A stretch of 64,000 bases of DNA from Nitrospirota bacterium (GTDB taxonomy: Bacteria > Nitrospirota > UBA9217). Below are positions 9,026 through 17,688 of the stretch, one piece after another. The DNA lies in contig JALNZF010000014.1 of NCBI GenBank assembly GCA_023229435.1, forward strand, positions 1 to 64,000, read 5' to 3'. The notes beneath the pieces were generated by a model, which ran no database searches, was not told the DNA's origin, and worked only from the letters and a program-made list of their open reading frames with translations. Made by a program: the position numbers and the translations under genes. The stretch's first letter is position 1, and each line of letters starts with the position of its first letter.

Positions 9026-9150
9026 GCTATTCCCGATTATTCCCAAAGCCCGCCCTCGAATGATTTATTCGGGGGCCTAAAGCCGGGGGAATCCAGGTTT
9101 TTCAGGATAATTACAAATCAAAAACTAAAGGTTTGTTGTCATTCTCCGTC
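9026..9150. repeat. ATTCCCG/GGGAATCCAGG repeat with nested hairpin element B
   Basis: An imperfect palindrome of the widespread type with ATTCCCG on one side and GGGGGAATCCAGG on the other, ending in GTCATTC. Inside it at 9048-9075 lies element B, CCCTCGA-loop-TCGGGGG, whose arms pair with one G-U wobble. It lies between the convergent ends of the kinase and RuBisCO-like genes and may serve as a transcript end, but there is no clear T-run. A related composite is at 22396-22535. Confidence 0.6.
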
Positions 9151-9187
9151 TTATTTCATATCGTTTTGCACCGTGGTTCCGCGCGTT

Positions 9188-10345
9188 CTACTGCATCTTC
9201 TCCACTATTTTTCTGAAATAACGGCAGTTTTCCACAAGATCCGGGCCATGCTTGAACAACCCACCACCAATCAGAAATATCAGGTCCCGACCGTAGGTCT
9301 CGAACATCTCCGGCACATTATCGAGGCTCATGCCGCCTCCCGGTGCGGGGAATATCTGTTTGAGATGACCCATCGGCGCCGAGGTTGCGTCTGCAATCTC
9401 TTTGCATTCCTCACGGCTGAATGAGAAGCGGCCTCCAAAATTCGGGAAAATGGTAGCGTCCGCGCCCGCCAGTCGTGCAAGCTGGCCGAAGATGACGCCG
9501 TGGGAGATGCCGTTCCGGCTGGTCACAAAACTCCCCTGGAACGCCGGATGCGTCAGGGTCGGCAGCGCGAGCGATTCATCGTCCGCCAGTTCCCTCATCA
9601 GATCAAAGCCGACCAGTCCCGGCGCAGCCATCAGGCCGCCTGCCCCCGCGTCTTTTGCGATCCTGGCCCTCTTCACGATCTCTCGGTGAGGAGCGGTAAT
9701 ATTCGCCACGTAGATACTGCGTTGACCGGTTTCCCGGTTTGCCTTGTGCACAGCCTCAGCGCACCGTTTTACCCGTTCCTCGAACGGCGAGCAGCTTTGA
9801 TCGGTCAAGCCATGGTCGTCCTTGATGATGTCCATGCCTCCCAGGACGAACCGGTATGCAAGGTCCGCAAGCTCCTTTGACGAAAGACCCATGGGTTTGA
9901 TCGCCGAGGAAAGCAACGGTCGCTTTGGGACATTCAAGAGGCTTCGGAGACCCTGCCTGCCGAAACGCGGCCCTTTGAAACAGCGAAGAAGTGATTCAGG
10001 GAGAGAGAGATGTTCCACCCTGATGCCGGGTTTGATGCTGCTGTTGCCGAACACGACATTCAGGAACTGCGTCAGTTCGCCTGCCGCTATCTCCACGGCA
10101 TAGCTGATGACCGCTCTGAAGCTTTCACCGTCCCAGGCGTCGAATGATTCGATCCTTCCAAAGACATGCTCCCTGATGATCCCTTCCGGTACTTCATCAG
10201 CGGGAAATTCCACGGTCTGTTCAATGCAGATATCCTCCGCCCTGGCACGAGCGTCTTTCTCGCTGCCGAACAACCGGTAGGTGACGGAGAAGCGGTCGCC
10301 GGAAAAGAGCGTGGATGGGGTGCAGGTATTCTGGATAATAGACAT
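9188..10345 (-). CDS. RuBisCO-like protein (form IV)
   Basis: A 385-residue protein with the RuBisCO large-subunit fold: an N-terminal ferredoxin-like domain, then the barrel. K150 (AIKPMG), K175-D176-D177 (IIKDDHGL), H266, H282 and glycine-rich phosphate loops APGGG (~334-338) and GGG (~360-362) match RuBisCO sites. However, the Glu after KDD is His, the second Lys of IKPK is Met and the loop 6 lysine motif is absent. It should therefore not fix CO2 on RuBP. Known form IV proteins enolise or decarboxylate sugar-acid phosphates or sulfur-sugar phosphates. It is the last gene of an operon with an SDR and a transketolase. ATG 10345 was chosen over TTG 10372. Confidence 0.9.
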   Translation of the reverse strand: MSIIQNTCTPSTLFSGDRFSVTYRLFGSEKDARARAEDICIEQTVEFPADEVPEGIIREHVFGRIESFDAWDGESFRAVISYAVEIAAGELTQFLNVVFGNSSIKPGIRVEHLSLPESLLRCFKGPRFGRQGLRSLLNVPKRPLLSSAIKPMGLSSKELADLAYRFVLGGMDIIKDDHGLTDQSCSPFEERVKRCAEAVHKANRETGQRSIYVANITAPHREIVKRARIAKDAGAGGLMAAPGLVGFDLMRELADDESLALPTLTHPAFQGSFVTSRNGISHGVIFGQLARLAGADATIFPNFGGRFSFSREECKEIADATSAPMGHLKQIFPAPGGGMSLDNVPEMFETYGRDLIFLIGGGLFKHGPDLVENCRYFRKIVEKMQ

Positions 10346-10407
10346 CGGATGCGGCTGTGCTCCTTTGATCAAAGAGATTTGATGAACCTACTGTTATTGC
10401 ATTCGGG

Positions 10408-11937
10408 CTACCACTCAATGGGGAAATAATCTTTAAGAAATTTTCCGCACCAGTGTTTCCCTGTTGCAATTCCGTCAAAGAAGGGATCGCAGACCCTGGC
10501 GGCTCCATCGACAATATCCAGGGGTGGCTGAAAATCATGCACTTGTTGCTTGTACTGGGAAAGCTCCGCGGGATCTTCATCCGTGACCCAGCCCGTATCA
10601 ACGGCATTCATAAAGATGCCGTCTTTGGCCAGGTCTTCCGCCGACGTATGGGTCATCATATTCAGGGCTGCTTTCGCCATGTTCGTGTGGGGATGGCGCG
10701 GGTCTTTTTTGAACCGGAAAAACTTTCCTTCCATTGCCGTCACGTTGACAATATGCTTTTGGCCGGTATAATCACGCCGCATTAGCGATGACAGCCTGTT
10801 GCACAGCACAAAGGGCGCCACGGCATTCACCAGCTGCACTTCAAGCATTTCAGTTGTCGGGATCTCTCCCAAACGCAGGCGCCAGCTGTTTGTCTTGCGC
10901 AGATCAACCTGTTGAAGATCCGCATCGAGCTTTCCTGCAGGGAATAGTTCCTCAGCCGCGAGCGAGCTGTCGTGGCTATACGGGACCTGTGACAGCCGGG
11001 CCGATTCGCGCAAACCGATCCCGGGGTTCTGATTATGCCACGCAACAGGAAGGTCGGAGTTTTGGCCGTTATCGTTCTGACAAAGTGATTGGACCTGTTT
11101 CTTGCACTCCTCATGGTCAGCAAGAAGCTTCTGCGCCTCCCTGGACAATACGCTGAAACCGGTTTTTTCATTCTCCATCAGATGGGCATAAAAACCCGGA
11201 GGCCGCCTCACCGTCTGAGCGGCATTATTGATCAGGATATCAAGACGCCCGTAGTGCTGTTCCACATAACTTGCGAAGAGTTCAACACTGGGGATATGCC
11301 TCAGATCAAGACCATGGATCTTGAGCCTTTCTCCCCATACGGCATATCCCTCTTCTCTGGAGTATCTGAGGGCCGCGTCAACAGGAAAGCGGGTTGTGGC
11401 GATCACCGTAGCGCCGGCGCGCAGCATCATCAGAGTCGCCTGATATCCAATTTTAAGACGTGCGCCGGTAATGAACGCGACCTGTCCATGAAGCGACGCG
11501 GACTGAAACCGCTTCCGGTAATTCAGGTCACCGCATTTTTTGCACATGGTATCATAGAAATGGTGCAGCCGGGTGTACTCTTCTTTGCATATATAGCAAT
11601 TGCGCGGCGAATTCAGTTCTTCGCGTTTCTGTTCCGCTTCGAACGAATCACCTTCAATCTGCGCAGGCGCAATAAAAGTTGCATCAACGCGCGCATTACG
11701 GATCCCCGTGGAATTTCTGGCGCGCCGGTTTTTTTCGAGAGTTGCCAGACTCTGTGTTTTTCTTGCCGTCTTGTTTCGCTTTTTTCTTTCAGTTCTATCG
11801 GGACGGGATATCTCGCCGGTCGCTTTCAGAAGAGCAATCCTTTGTTCTTCCGGAAGATTAGCAAGCTGTTCCGTATCGTTTACGAGATTTGCAAGCAGGG
11901 TAATGCAATATTCAATGTCTTCCGACGAGTGTTTCAC
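10408..11937 (-). CDS. SDR oxidoreductase with N-terminal zinc ribbon
   Basis: A 509-residue protein. Residues 1-110 are charged, with a basic stretch at 45-80. A CxxC-14-CxxC zinc ribbon follows (Cys 114, 117, 132, 135). The C-terminal ~360 residues are a Rossmann short-chain dehydrogenase with TGARLKIG for dinucleotide binding and NNAA. The usual catalytic YxxxK reads TNMAK, so Thr stands where Tyr is expected, and a ~110-residue insertion separates NNAA from the catalytic segment. The start is GTG. The gene sits 52 bp after transketolase and ~60 bp before the RuBisCO-like gene, so one transcript is likely. The substrate is unknown; the context suggests a sugar phosphate or sugar acid. Confidence 0.82.
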   Translation of the reverse strand: MKHSSEDIEYCITLLANLVNDTEQLANLPEEQRIALLKATGEISRPDRTERKKRNKTARKTQSLATLEKNRRARNSTGIRNARVDATFIAPAQIEGDSFEAEQKREELNSPRNCYICKEEYTRLHHFYDTMCKKCGDLNYRKRFQSASLHGQVAFITGARLKIGYQATLMMLRAGATVIATTRFPVDAALRYSREEGYAVWGERLKIHGLDLRHIPSVELFASYVEQHYGRLDILINNAAQTVRRPPGFYAHLMENEKTGFSVLSREAQKLLADHEECKKQVQSLCQNDNGQNSDLPVAWHNQNPGIGLRESARLSQVPYSHDSSLAAEELFPAGKLDADLQQVDLRKTNSWRLRLGEIPTTEMLEVQLVNAVAPFVLCNRLSSLMRRDYTGQKHIVNVTAMEGKFFRFKKDPRHPHTNMAKAALNMMTHTSAEDLAKDGIFMNAVDTGWVTDEDPAELSQYKQQVHDFQPPLDIVDGAARVCDPFFDGIATGKHWCGKFLKDYFPIEW

Positions 11938-11989
11938 TTGACTTTATTCTCTTTCATTTTCACTCCGTATTCCGTATTCCGCACTGCTT

Positions 11990-13972
11990 TTACAGCGCCT
12001 CCGCCTTTGCCGCACTGTGCACAGGGGCGACGTGCGTCGCGCTCAACTCATCTTCCGTGATATTGAATTTCCGGCCAACCATTGTTTCCACCGCTTCGAC
12101 CAGAGAAAGCGCGTCCATCTTGTGTTCCTTCAGAAGATACTGCTTGCTCGCCCCATGACTGAAGGTGTCCTGGAGACCAATCCGGACGAGCTTTTTCGCG
12201 ATGCCGGATTCGGCCATCTTCTCGGCAATGATGGAACCCAGACCTCCCACAATGGTGTGGTTTTCCATGGTGATTACACCGGATAGGGACCTCGCTATCG
12301 CGTCAAGTACGGACTGGTCGTTAAAAGGCTTCAAGGTCGAGATATGCATGTGCTGAATGGATAGGCCGCGCTTCTTGAGCACCTGTATCGCCCGCATGGC
12401 CTCCTCGGTCATGATGCCGCTTGAAAGGACGACAAGATCCTTCCCTTCGGTCAGGACGCGCGACTTGCCAAACACCATTGGAGAGTCGAACAGCCGCGGG
12501 ATCTCGCCGCGCAGCATTCGCACATACACCGGGCCTTTGATCTCCTGCATCAGTTCGAGGACGGATTCCACCTCGGTCGCGTCCCCGCACTCAAGCACCG
12601 TCATATTCGGCAACGCACGCATGATCGCGATGTCCTCGATGGCCTGATGCGTCGCCCCGCCCGGTGTAGTGATGCCCGGAAGAAATCCGATCATCCGGAC
12701 CAACAGATTGGGATAGGCGATGGACATGGCGATCTGATCGTATGCGCGGCGATAGATAAACACCGCAAAGGTATGCACAAAGGGGATGAACCCTTCCCGC
12801 GCAAGGCCGGCCGCAAAGCTCAGCATGTTCTGTTCCGCAACGCCCATGGAGAGAAAGCGGTCGGGATAGGTCTTGCGAAAAAGGTCGATCTCGGTCGAGC
12901 TGGTAAGGTCTGCTGAAAGGACAAGCACCTTCGGCTTGTCCGCGGCCCACGCGACGAGGTTCTTCGCGTGTACCTGCGAGACGATCTCAGGGCCTCCCAT
13001 TGCTTTTGGCTCAGCTGTGCGGGCAGACGGAAGGGCAAGCTTCTGTCCGCACATTTGCTCATAGGCAGCCGCGTATTGTTCCTTTTCCTGCTGAGACGTA
13101 AAGCGGACGTAGTGCATCTTCGGAGCGCGTGACTTGAGGACATCGAGTCCCCGCGCGGCGTCCGTATCGCAGAGAACAACGATCGGCCTTCCATCGGGCG
13201 TTAATTCTCCGGCATCCGCGAGACGTTTGACGTCATGTCCATTCACCCGGAATACCCGGCAGCCGAACGCCTCAAGCCGCTTATCCAGCGGTTCAACGTC
13301 CATGACCGTGCTCATCTTGCCGTCGCACTGGAACCCGTTCACATCAACATAGATGATCACGTTGTCGAGCATGTGGAAGGAAAGGGACTGGAGCGCCTCC
13401 CAGGTCTGGCCGATCTGGAACTCGCCGTCGGACATGAAGATGAACACCCTGCCCTTCTCGCTCTTTCTCTTTCTGGCCATGGCAATGCCTGCCGCCTGGC
13501 TGATTCCCTGTCCGAGCGAGCCGGTCATGGTCTCCATGCCCGGCGAATGTTCGGCGCCGATCATTTCGACCGAGCTTCCATCCCTGTTGAACTGGAGAAT
13601 CCCCTCCTCCGCCATGCGGCCGGTCTCGATCAGGGTCGCGTAGAGCACCAGTGCGTATTGGGCCGGTGAGAGAAAGAAGCGGTCATGATCCGGACCCGGT
13701 CCGTTGAATGATGCGCCGGTAAAGTAATTTGGGTTGTCCGGCCCAGGCACACCGGGAAACGGCTGGGGCACGAGCGGGGTCTCGATCGCGCCGAGGTCCA
13801 TGATCTTCACATACAGCGTGGCCAGGATTTCCGCCGACGAACAGGCCTGGGAGAGATATCCCCCATTGTTTCTGATCGTATGTTCCAGCACGCGTTTCCG
13901 TATGCCCGCGGCTACGCGCTTCACCTCGTCCTGCCAGCTCGTTGATCCTTTTTTTCTATCAACAGACTTCAT
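11990..13972 (-). CDS. Transketolase
   Basis: A full-length thiamine-diphosphate enzyme of ~660 residues that moves two-carbon ketol units between sugar phosphates. The N-terminal part has HSPGMETMTGSLGQGIS and the TPP/Mg motif (SDGEFQIGQ...NGFQ). The middle pyrimidine domain has GVAEQNM with the catalytic Glu, and a C-terminal transketolase domain follows. ATG 13972 was chosen because GAGGGAG lies just upstream. An in-frame extension of 45 codons starts in repeat-like sequence and looks artefactual. It is the first gene of the operon with the SDR and the RuBisCO-like protein. Sequence alone does not exclude a DXS-like or other ketolase role. Confidence 0.9.
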   Translation of the reverse strand: MKSVDRKKGSTSWQDEVKRVAAGIRKRVLEHTIRNNGGYLSQACSSAEILATLYVKIMDLGAIETPLVPQPFPGVPGPDNPNYFTGASFNGPGPDHDRFFLSPAQYALVLYATLIETGRMAEEGILQFNRDGSSVEMIGAEHSPGMETMTGSLGQGISQAAGIAMARKRKSEKGRVFIFMSDGEFQIGQTWEALQSLSFHMLDNVIIYVDVNGFQCDGKMSTVMDVEPLDKRLEAFGCRVFRVNGHDVKRLADAGELTPDGRPIVVLCDTDAARGLDVLKSRAPKMHYVRFTSQQEKEQYAAAYEQMCGQKLALPSARTAEPKAMGGPEIVSQVHAKNLVAWAADKPKVLVLSADLTSSTEIDLFRKTYPDRFLSMGVAEQNMLSFAAGLAREGFIPFVHTFAVFIYRRAYDQIAMSIAYPNLLVRMIGFLPGITTPGGATHQAIEDIAIMRALPNMTVLECGDATEVESVLELMQEIKGPVYVRMLRGEIPRLFDSPMVFGKSRVLTEGKDLVVLSSGIMTEEAMRAIQVLKKRGLSIQHMHISTLKPFNDQSVLDAIARSLSGVITMENHTIVGGLGSIIAEKMAESGIAKKLVRIGLQDTFSHGASKQYLLKEHKMDALSLVEAVETMVGRKFNITEDELSATHVAPVHSAAKAEAL

Positions 13973-14489
13973 GACTCCCTCAAATATTCCTCGCCTCGCG
14001 TTGTCAAGATTTAACCACAGAGTACACAGAGAAGATCTTGATTGAATGGATGAACTGCCTCCGTGTCCTCTCTCCCCTCTGCGCCTTGGTTGTTTTACCA
14101 GTTCCATTGATTGTTCATTATCTTTAAATCGCGAGAACGCTGAGGATATTATTGATAAATAAACTCAAGGTGTTTTTCCCCAAGACATTCCTCAGTGCCC
14201 TCTGTGGTGAATCAGCGTCAATAAAATTGAAAAAGGCCATCCTCTCTTTCTTGATTTTGAACCGGTTGGAGCAACTGATAAACTCAACCGAAGAAAGGAG
14301 CATAGCCGTCAGAAAGATTGCATCTACTCAGGTCAATATCTGTTAGCCACGAAAGGACGCAAGGATCGCAGAGAGATATAAAGCTGAAATACATGGTTTC
14401 AGGTTTTTTCTTTGAGTTCTTTGCGTTCTTTTGCGGCCAATCTGATTAGTTACGAAAGATTTAACTAAAAAATGACCAGGGTACTGCCC
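13973..14489. other. Intergenic region with repeats ahead of the transketolase operon
   Basis: Some 500 bp hold no convincing gene. Near 14014-14040 is an ACCACAGAGTACACAGAGAAG-type repeat half, with an inverse TGCCCTCTGTGGTGAAT at 14196-14212, making a dispersed palindrome of about 200 bp. Family C copy 1 occupies 14324-14451. The promoter of the transketolase operon should lie here, but I cannot point to a convincing -35/-10 pair. Confidence 0.45.
14324..14451. repeat. Palindromic repeat family C, copy 1 (uninterrupted)
   Basis: The element runs from CTACTCAGGTC through GTTAGCCACGAAAGGACGCAAGG and ATACATGGTTTCAGG to GCGGCCAATCTGATTAG. The ends are inverted (CTACTCAGG / CCTGAGTAG in the best copy). 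This copy has plain GAAAGGACGCAAGGATCGC where copies at 15937 and 62287 carry a 30-bp insertion, so it shows the probable ancestral form. Confidence 0.7.
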
Positions 14490-15131
14490 TTACCCCCGGT
14501 GCTTCAATCCCGCGATCTCCGCCATTCGCAGTTCCGCCAGGTGGGTCTTTCCCTGCCGAATAAGGTCGATGACATCGGAGTCCACAAGCGCCTGAAAGAT
14601 CTTCTGTCGTTTTTTCTCATCAGAGATCTCTTCAATTACCCGAGGCCGGATCGCTGACAGCTTATCGAGAAAGACCTCATACTCCGCGCCGTACCTCTGT
14701 TCGATATCCTGCCTGATCTTCTTCGCCAGCGCCGGGCTTGCGCCGCTCGTGGAGATCGCGATCAGGAGATCGCCCCGCTCCACCACGGAGGGCACAATAA
14801 AACTGTTCGCTTCGGGAGGCACGGCCACATTCACCAGCATATGTTTTTTCCTGCATGCCGCCGCCACAAGGGTGTTTACCTCGGGCGATGGGGTCGCGGC
14901 GATCACCAGGAACTCGCCGGAAAGGTCTTTTTCCTCGTACTGCTTCTGGAGATGGGTGATCTTACCGGTGTCGGAGAGTTCGCGCAGTTTCGTCGTGAGC
15001 GCGGGGCTTATGATCGTTACCTCGGCCCCCGCTTCAAGGAGCGCGAGCGCCTTGCGCTCGGCCACCGTGCCGCCGCCGATTACCACGCAGGGCCGATCGC
15101 GCAGATCCAAATATACGGGATAATATTTCAT
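14490..15131 (-). CDS. Precorrin-2 dehydrogenase / sirohydrochlorin ferrochelatase-like protein
   Basis: A 213-residue protein of the Met8/CysG N-terminal type, which oxidises precorrin-2 with NAD and may insert iron to form siroheme. The N-terminus YYPVYLDLRDRPCVVIGGG gives the Rossmann GxGxxA-like fold (GGGTVAERKA). VNVAVPPEANSFIVPS and the conserved STSGASPALAKKIR follow in the order usual for the family. No methyltransferase (CobA) domain is fused. Its start overlaps the bamD stop by four bases. Siroheme implies assimilatory or dissimilatory sulfite or nitrite reductases elsewhere. Confidence 0.9.
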   Translation of the reverse strand: MKYYPVYLDLRDRPCVVIGGGTVAERKALALLEAGAEVTIISPALTTKLRELSDTGKITHLQKQYEEKDLSGEFLVIAATPSPEVNTLVAAACRKKHMLVNVAVPPEANSFIVPSVVERGDLLIAISTSGASPALAKKIRQDIEQRYGAEYEVFLDKLSAIRPRVIEEISDEKKRQKIFQALVDSDVIDLIRQGKTHLAELRMAEIAGLKHRG

Positions 15132-15856
15132 GGCAGGTGCAGTTTCTCGATGTTATACAGCGCCGTCTTCTTCATGGCCGGATATTTTTGTGCGAGGGTC
15201 TCGAACCGGGCGCGCGCCAGGTCCTTCTCGCCAAGTTCCCTGTACGAAAGGCCCGCGTAGTAAAGCGCGTCCTTTTCCGAACGCGTGTCAGGGTAATCCC
15301 TCAGCAGTTTCTCGCACCTTCCCACAGCCGCTTGATAAGACCCTTTCTTGTAGTAGAACCGTGCGACATAAAGTTCGTACTCCGCGACCCAGTCCGTGCA
15401 GATGGAAATATATTTCCTCGCCTGATCTTCATAGCCGCTTTTCGGATATTTTTCGAGGACCTTTTGCATCTCTCTGATCACGGCATGGGCAGGCGCGGGG
15501 TCGCGGTCAAAGGTCGTGAGGTCTTTGTAGCTGCACATCCCGATCTGATACTGGGCGTATGCCGCGTCCCTGTGCACAGGATGGTAATTCAGGAAAGCCT
15601 GGTACTCGACCTGCGCTTCGCTGTACTGTTCCTCGCCGTAGTAGGTGTCGGCGATACGAAGCATCAGGTCGGCGTCGTAACTTTTATCCGGCGACTTTTC
15701 CTGGATCTCCTGGTACCCCTTACGGGCCTTTTCAAAGGACTCCGCGCGCATGTTCTTTTCGGCTTCCTTGAACACGGCCACCGCGTCAAAGGGAGGTTCT
15801 TTCGACGCGCACCCGGCGAGAAGTGCAAAGATCATTATGATGAGTATTTTTTTCAT
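15128..15856 (-). CDS. bamD: Outer membrane assembly lipoprotein BamD
   Basis: A 242-residue lipoprotein with signal peptide and lipobox LLAGC (Cys 16), then TPR-like helical repeats. Features such as GYQEIQEKSP, DLMLRIADTYYGEEQYSEAQ, FLNYHPVHRDAAYAQYQIGM, LEKYPKSGYEDQARKYI and LLRDYPDTRSEKDALYYAG fit the BamD/ComL family. It would sit on the inner face of the outer membrane and act with BamA in beta-barrel insertion. The ORF is translationally coupled to the siroheme gene. The TPR layout could also suit a YbgF-like protein, but length and lipobox favour BamD. Confidence 0.88.
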   Translation of the reverse strand: MKKILIIMIFALLAGCASKEPPFDAVAVFKEAEKNMRAESFEKARKGYQEIQEKSPDKSYDADLMLRIADTYYGEEQYSEAQVEYQAFLNYHPVHRDAAYAQYQIGMCSYKDLTTFDRDPAPAHAVIREMQKVLEKYPKSGYEDQARKYISICTDWVAEYELYVARFYYKKGSYQAAVGRCEKLLRDYPDTRSEKDALYYAGLSYRELGEKDLARARFETLAQKYPAMKKTALYNIEKLHLP

Positions 15857-15936
15857 GAGCGGTTAATTATCAAAATAACAAGCACCACATTCCAATTGTT
15901 TCGATAATGCGAATTGTGGATTGGTAAATCATGTAT

Positions 15937-16097
15937 CTACTCAGGCCATATCAGGTCAAAATCTGTTAGCCGCAAAAGAACCCCCGATAAGACATTTCGA
16001 GGGCAGGCTCCAGGATCGCAGAGAGAATTACAATGAAATACATGGTTTCAGGTTTTTTCTTTGAGTTCTTTGCGTTCTGCGGCCAATCTGAGCAGTT
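15937..16097. repeat. Palindromic repeat family C, copy 2, interrupted by element B
   Basis: Same ends and body as the copy at 14324-14451, but at 15981-16010 the sequence CCCCCGATAAGACATTTCGA followed by GGGCAGGCTC replaces the short GACGC seen there. This is element B in reverse orientation, nested inside the family C palindrome. It ends about 50 bp from the tRNA-Leu 3' end. Confidence 0.7.
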
Positions 16098-16145
16098 ACA
16101 AAATTATTTAATATATTTTTATTTGAAATTTGGACATTCAAAGTA

Positions 16146-16232
16146 TGGTGCCGAAGGGGGGACTCGAACCCCCACAGGATTGCTCCCACTGCGCCCTGAA
16201 CGCAGCGCGTCTACCAGTTCCACCACTTCGGC
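16146..16232 (-). tRNA. tRNA-Leu (anticodon CAG)
   Basis: On the minus strand a seven-base acceptor stem GCCGAAG pairs with CTTCGGC. The discriminator A is followed by an encoded CCA. The anticodon stem CTGCG/CGCAG carries the loop TTCAGGG, giving anticodon CAG. A class II long variable arm and the T arm GGGGG-TTCGAGT-CCCCC are present. At 87 bases including CCA it fits a leucine tRNA. The gene stands alone between a family C repeat and the TPR gene. Confidence 0.95.
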
Positions 16233-16341
16233 ACGGGTGACATGATAAAGTGAAAGCCCGCGCTTGTCAAGGACGTTTTTCCCCGGCCCGGCACGTGTCA
16301 GCGATACGTTTCAATTTTCACTGGATCGCAGAAAAATCAGC

Positions 16342-16370
16342 TTGACAACACCCCGGTCGCGTGTTTTAAT
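16342..16370 (+). promoter_or_regulatory. Sigma-70-type promoter for the TPR gene
   Basis: TTGACA (16342-16347), a 17-bp spacer and TTTAAT (16365-16370) form a good housekeeping promoter about 90 bp upstream of the TPR protein ATG. No operator is evident. Confidence 0.6.
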
Positions 16371-16462
16371 TCGCCGTGTAGTTATTGAGTTCTCGATCCA
16401 TTCCAATAGAGTCGCTGACTATAACAATAGCTGATCAAAACCCATGAAACAACTGGAGCGGT

Positions 16463-17683
16463 ATGAATAAAACAGAGCGCATCGAGACGAACCAGGGGTT
16501 TATTACGGCCGCTGTCATACTGATTCTGGTACTGACCGGGTCTTCCTTGTTGCGGAACGCCGTTTATCACGAGGAGATCAGATTGTGGGAGGATGTGGTC
16601 GCAAAAAGCCCTGGGAAAATGCGCGCTCTGGACAACCTCGGTTCGGCCTATGCGGCCCGGAACAGGTTTGACGCAGCCATAGAAACATACCGCAACGCGA
16701 TAACGGCGCATCCAAACGCTTCCGTCACCTGGTATAACCGGGGGTTGGCCTATTCCCGCCAGGAAAAGTACGAACAAGCCATCGAGGATTATACCCGGGC
16801 AATCTCGTTGGAACCGGCAGGGATCGCGCGTTATTATACGGACCGCGGTTCTGCTTATGCAAAACTGAAGAAATGGGACCTGGCGCTCAACGATTACAAC
16901 AAGGCCCTTTCCCTCGAGCCTGCGTCTGCCGCTGCCTATGTCAACCGCGCCGCGGTCTATGAGGCCAATGACCAGGGGGCCCTGGCGTTTGCTGACTACA
17001 GCAAGGCCATTGAGCTCGATCCCCATTACGCCGCGGCATGGGTCAAGCGTTCTTCATTCTCCATCGCCAAAGGACAGTTCGATAAAGCCATACAGGATTG
17101 TTCCCTCGGTATTTCCGCCAATCCTGATTCTTCAGACCTGTATCTCTATCGTGGTTTTGCGCATACCGGTGTTGGAAAGGTCGAGACGGCCATTGAGGAT
17201 TATACGCAGGCCATTTCCTTGAACCCGGAGTCCGTGGAGGCCTATGCCAAGAGAGGGCTTGCGTACGCGGGGATGGGAAACTACGATGCCGCGATCAAGG
17301 ATTATGCGCAAGCGATGGCGTTAAGGCCGGACTATGCCGAGGCGTATAACAACCGGGGGCTTGCCCTCGCGGCCACCAAACAGTTCTATGCGGCCATCCA
17401 GGACTACAACATGGCCATTTCCCTGAAACAGGACAATCTTGACGCCTATCTGAACCGCGGGGTCGCCTATGCCATGAGCAACAGGCATGCCGACTCGGTA
17501 GCGGATTTCAGCATCGTGATCAAGTTGGCGCCAAAGGACAACCGGGGCTATGCGAACCGGGGCATTGCCAATTATCAGAAAGGATTGATCAAGGAAGCGA
17601 TACCGGACCTGCGGAAGGGCTGCGATCTGGGGAACCGGAACGCCTGCGGATTGCTGAAGAACGCTCTTCAGCAAAGGAAATAG
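16463..17683 (+). CDS. TPR repeat protein with N-terminal membrane anchor
   Basis: A 406-residue protein. Residues ~14-31 (FITAAVILILVLTGSSLL) form one membrane segment. About ten tetratricopeptide repeats follow, with recurring AIEDYTRAI-, YNNRGLAL- and YANRGIAN-type helices, ending in a KGCDLGNRNACGLLK tail. The segment just after the helix (EEIRLWEDVVAKSPGKMRALDNLG) is typical of large polytopic TPR proteins, where it follows the last membrane helix, so this gene may be a shortened descendant. GGAG precedes the ATG and a promoter lies at 16342-16370, so it looks expressed as is. Partner proteins are unknown. Confidence 0.85.
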   Translation: MNKTERIETNQGFITAAVILILVLTGSSLLRNAVYHEEIRLWEDVVAKSPGKMRALDNLGSAYAARNRFDAAIETYRNAITAHPNASVTWYNRGLAYSRQEKYEQAIEDYTRAISLEPAGIARYYTDRGSAYAKLKKWDLALNDYNKALSLEPASAAAYVNRAAVYEANDQGALAFADYSKAIELDPHYAAAWVKRSSFSIAKGQFDKAIQDCSLGISANPDSSDLYLYRGFAHTGVGKVETAIEDYTQAISLNPESVEAYAKRGLAYAGMGNYDAAIKDYAQAMALRPDYAEAYNNRGLALAATKQFYAAIQDYNMAISLKQDNLDAYLNRGVAYAMSNRHADSVADFSIVIKLAPKDNRGYANRGIANYQKGLIKEAIPDLRKGCDLGNRNACGLLKNALQQRK

Positions 17684-17688
17684 TCATC

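Noticed and set aside
9188..10345. True CO2-fixing RuBisCO
   Set aside because: The catalytic Glu after KDD and the loop 6 lysine are absent, no phosphoribulokinase is nearby, and the protein is shorter than forms I-III.
13973..14107. N-terminal extension of the transketolase
   Set aside because: These 45 codons read through ACACAGAG-type repeat DNA and give a low-complexity basic peptide; the downstream ATG has a strong GAGGGAG site.
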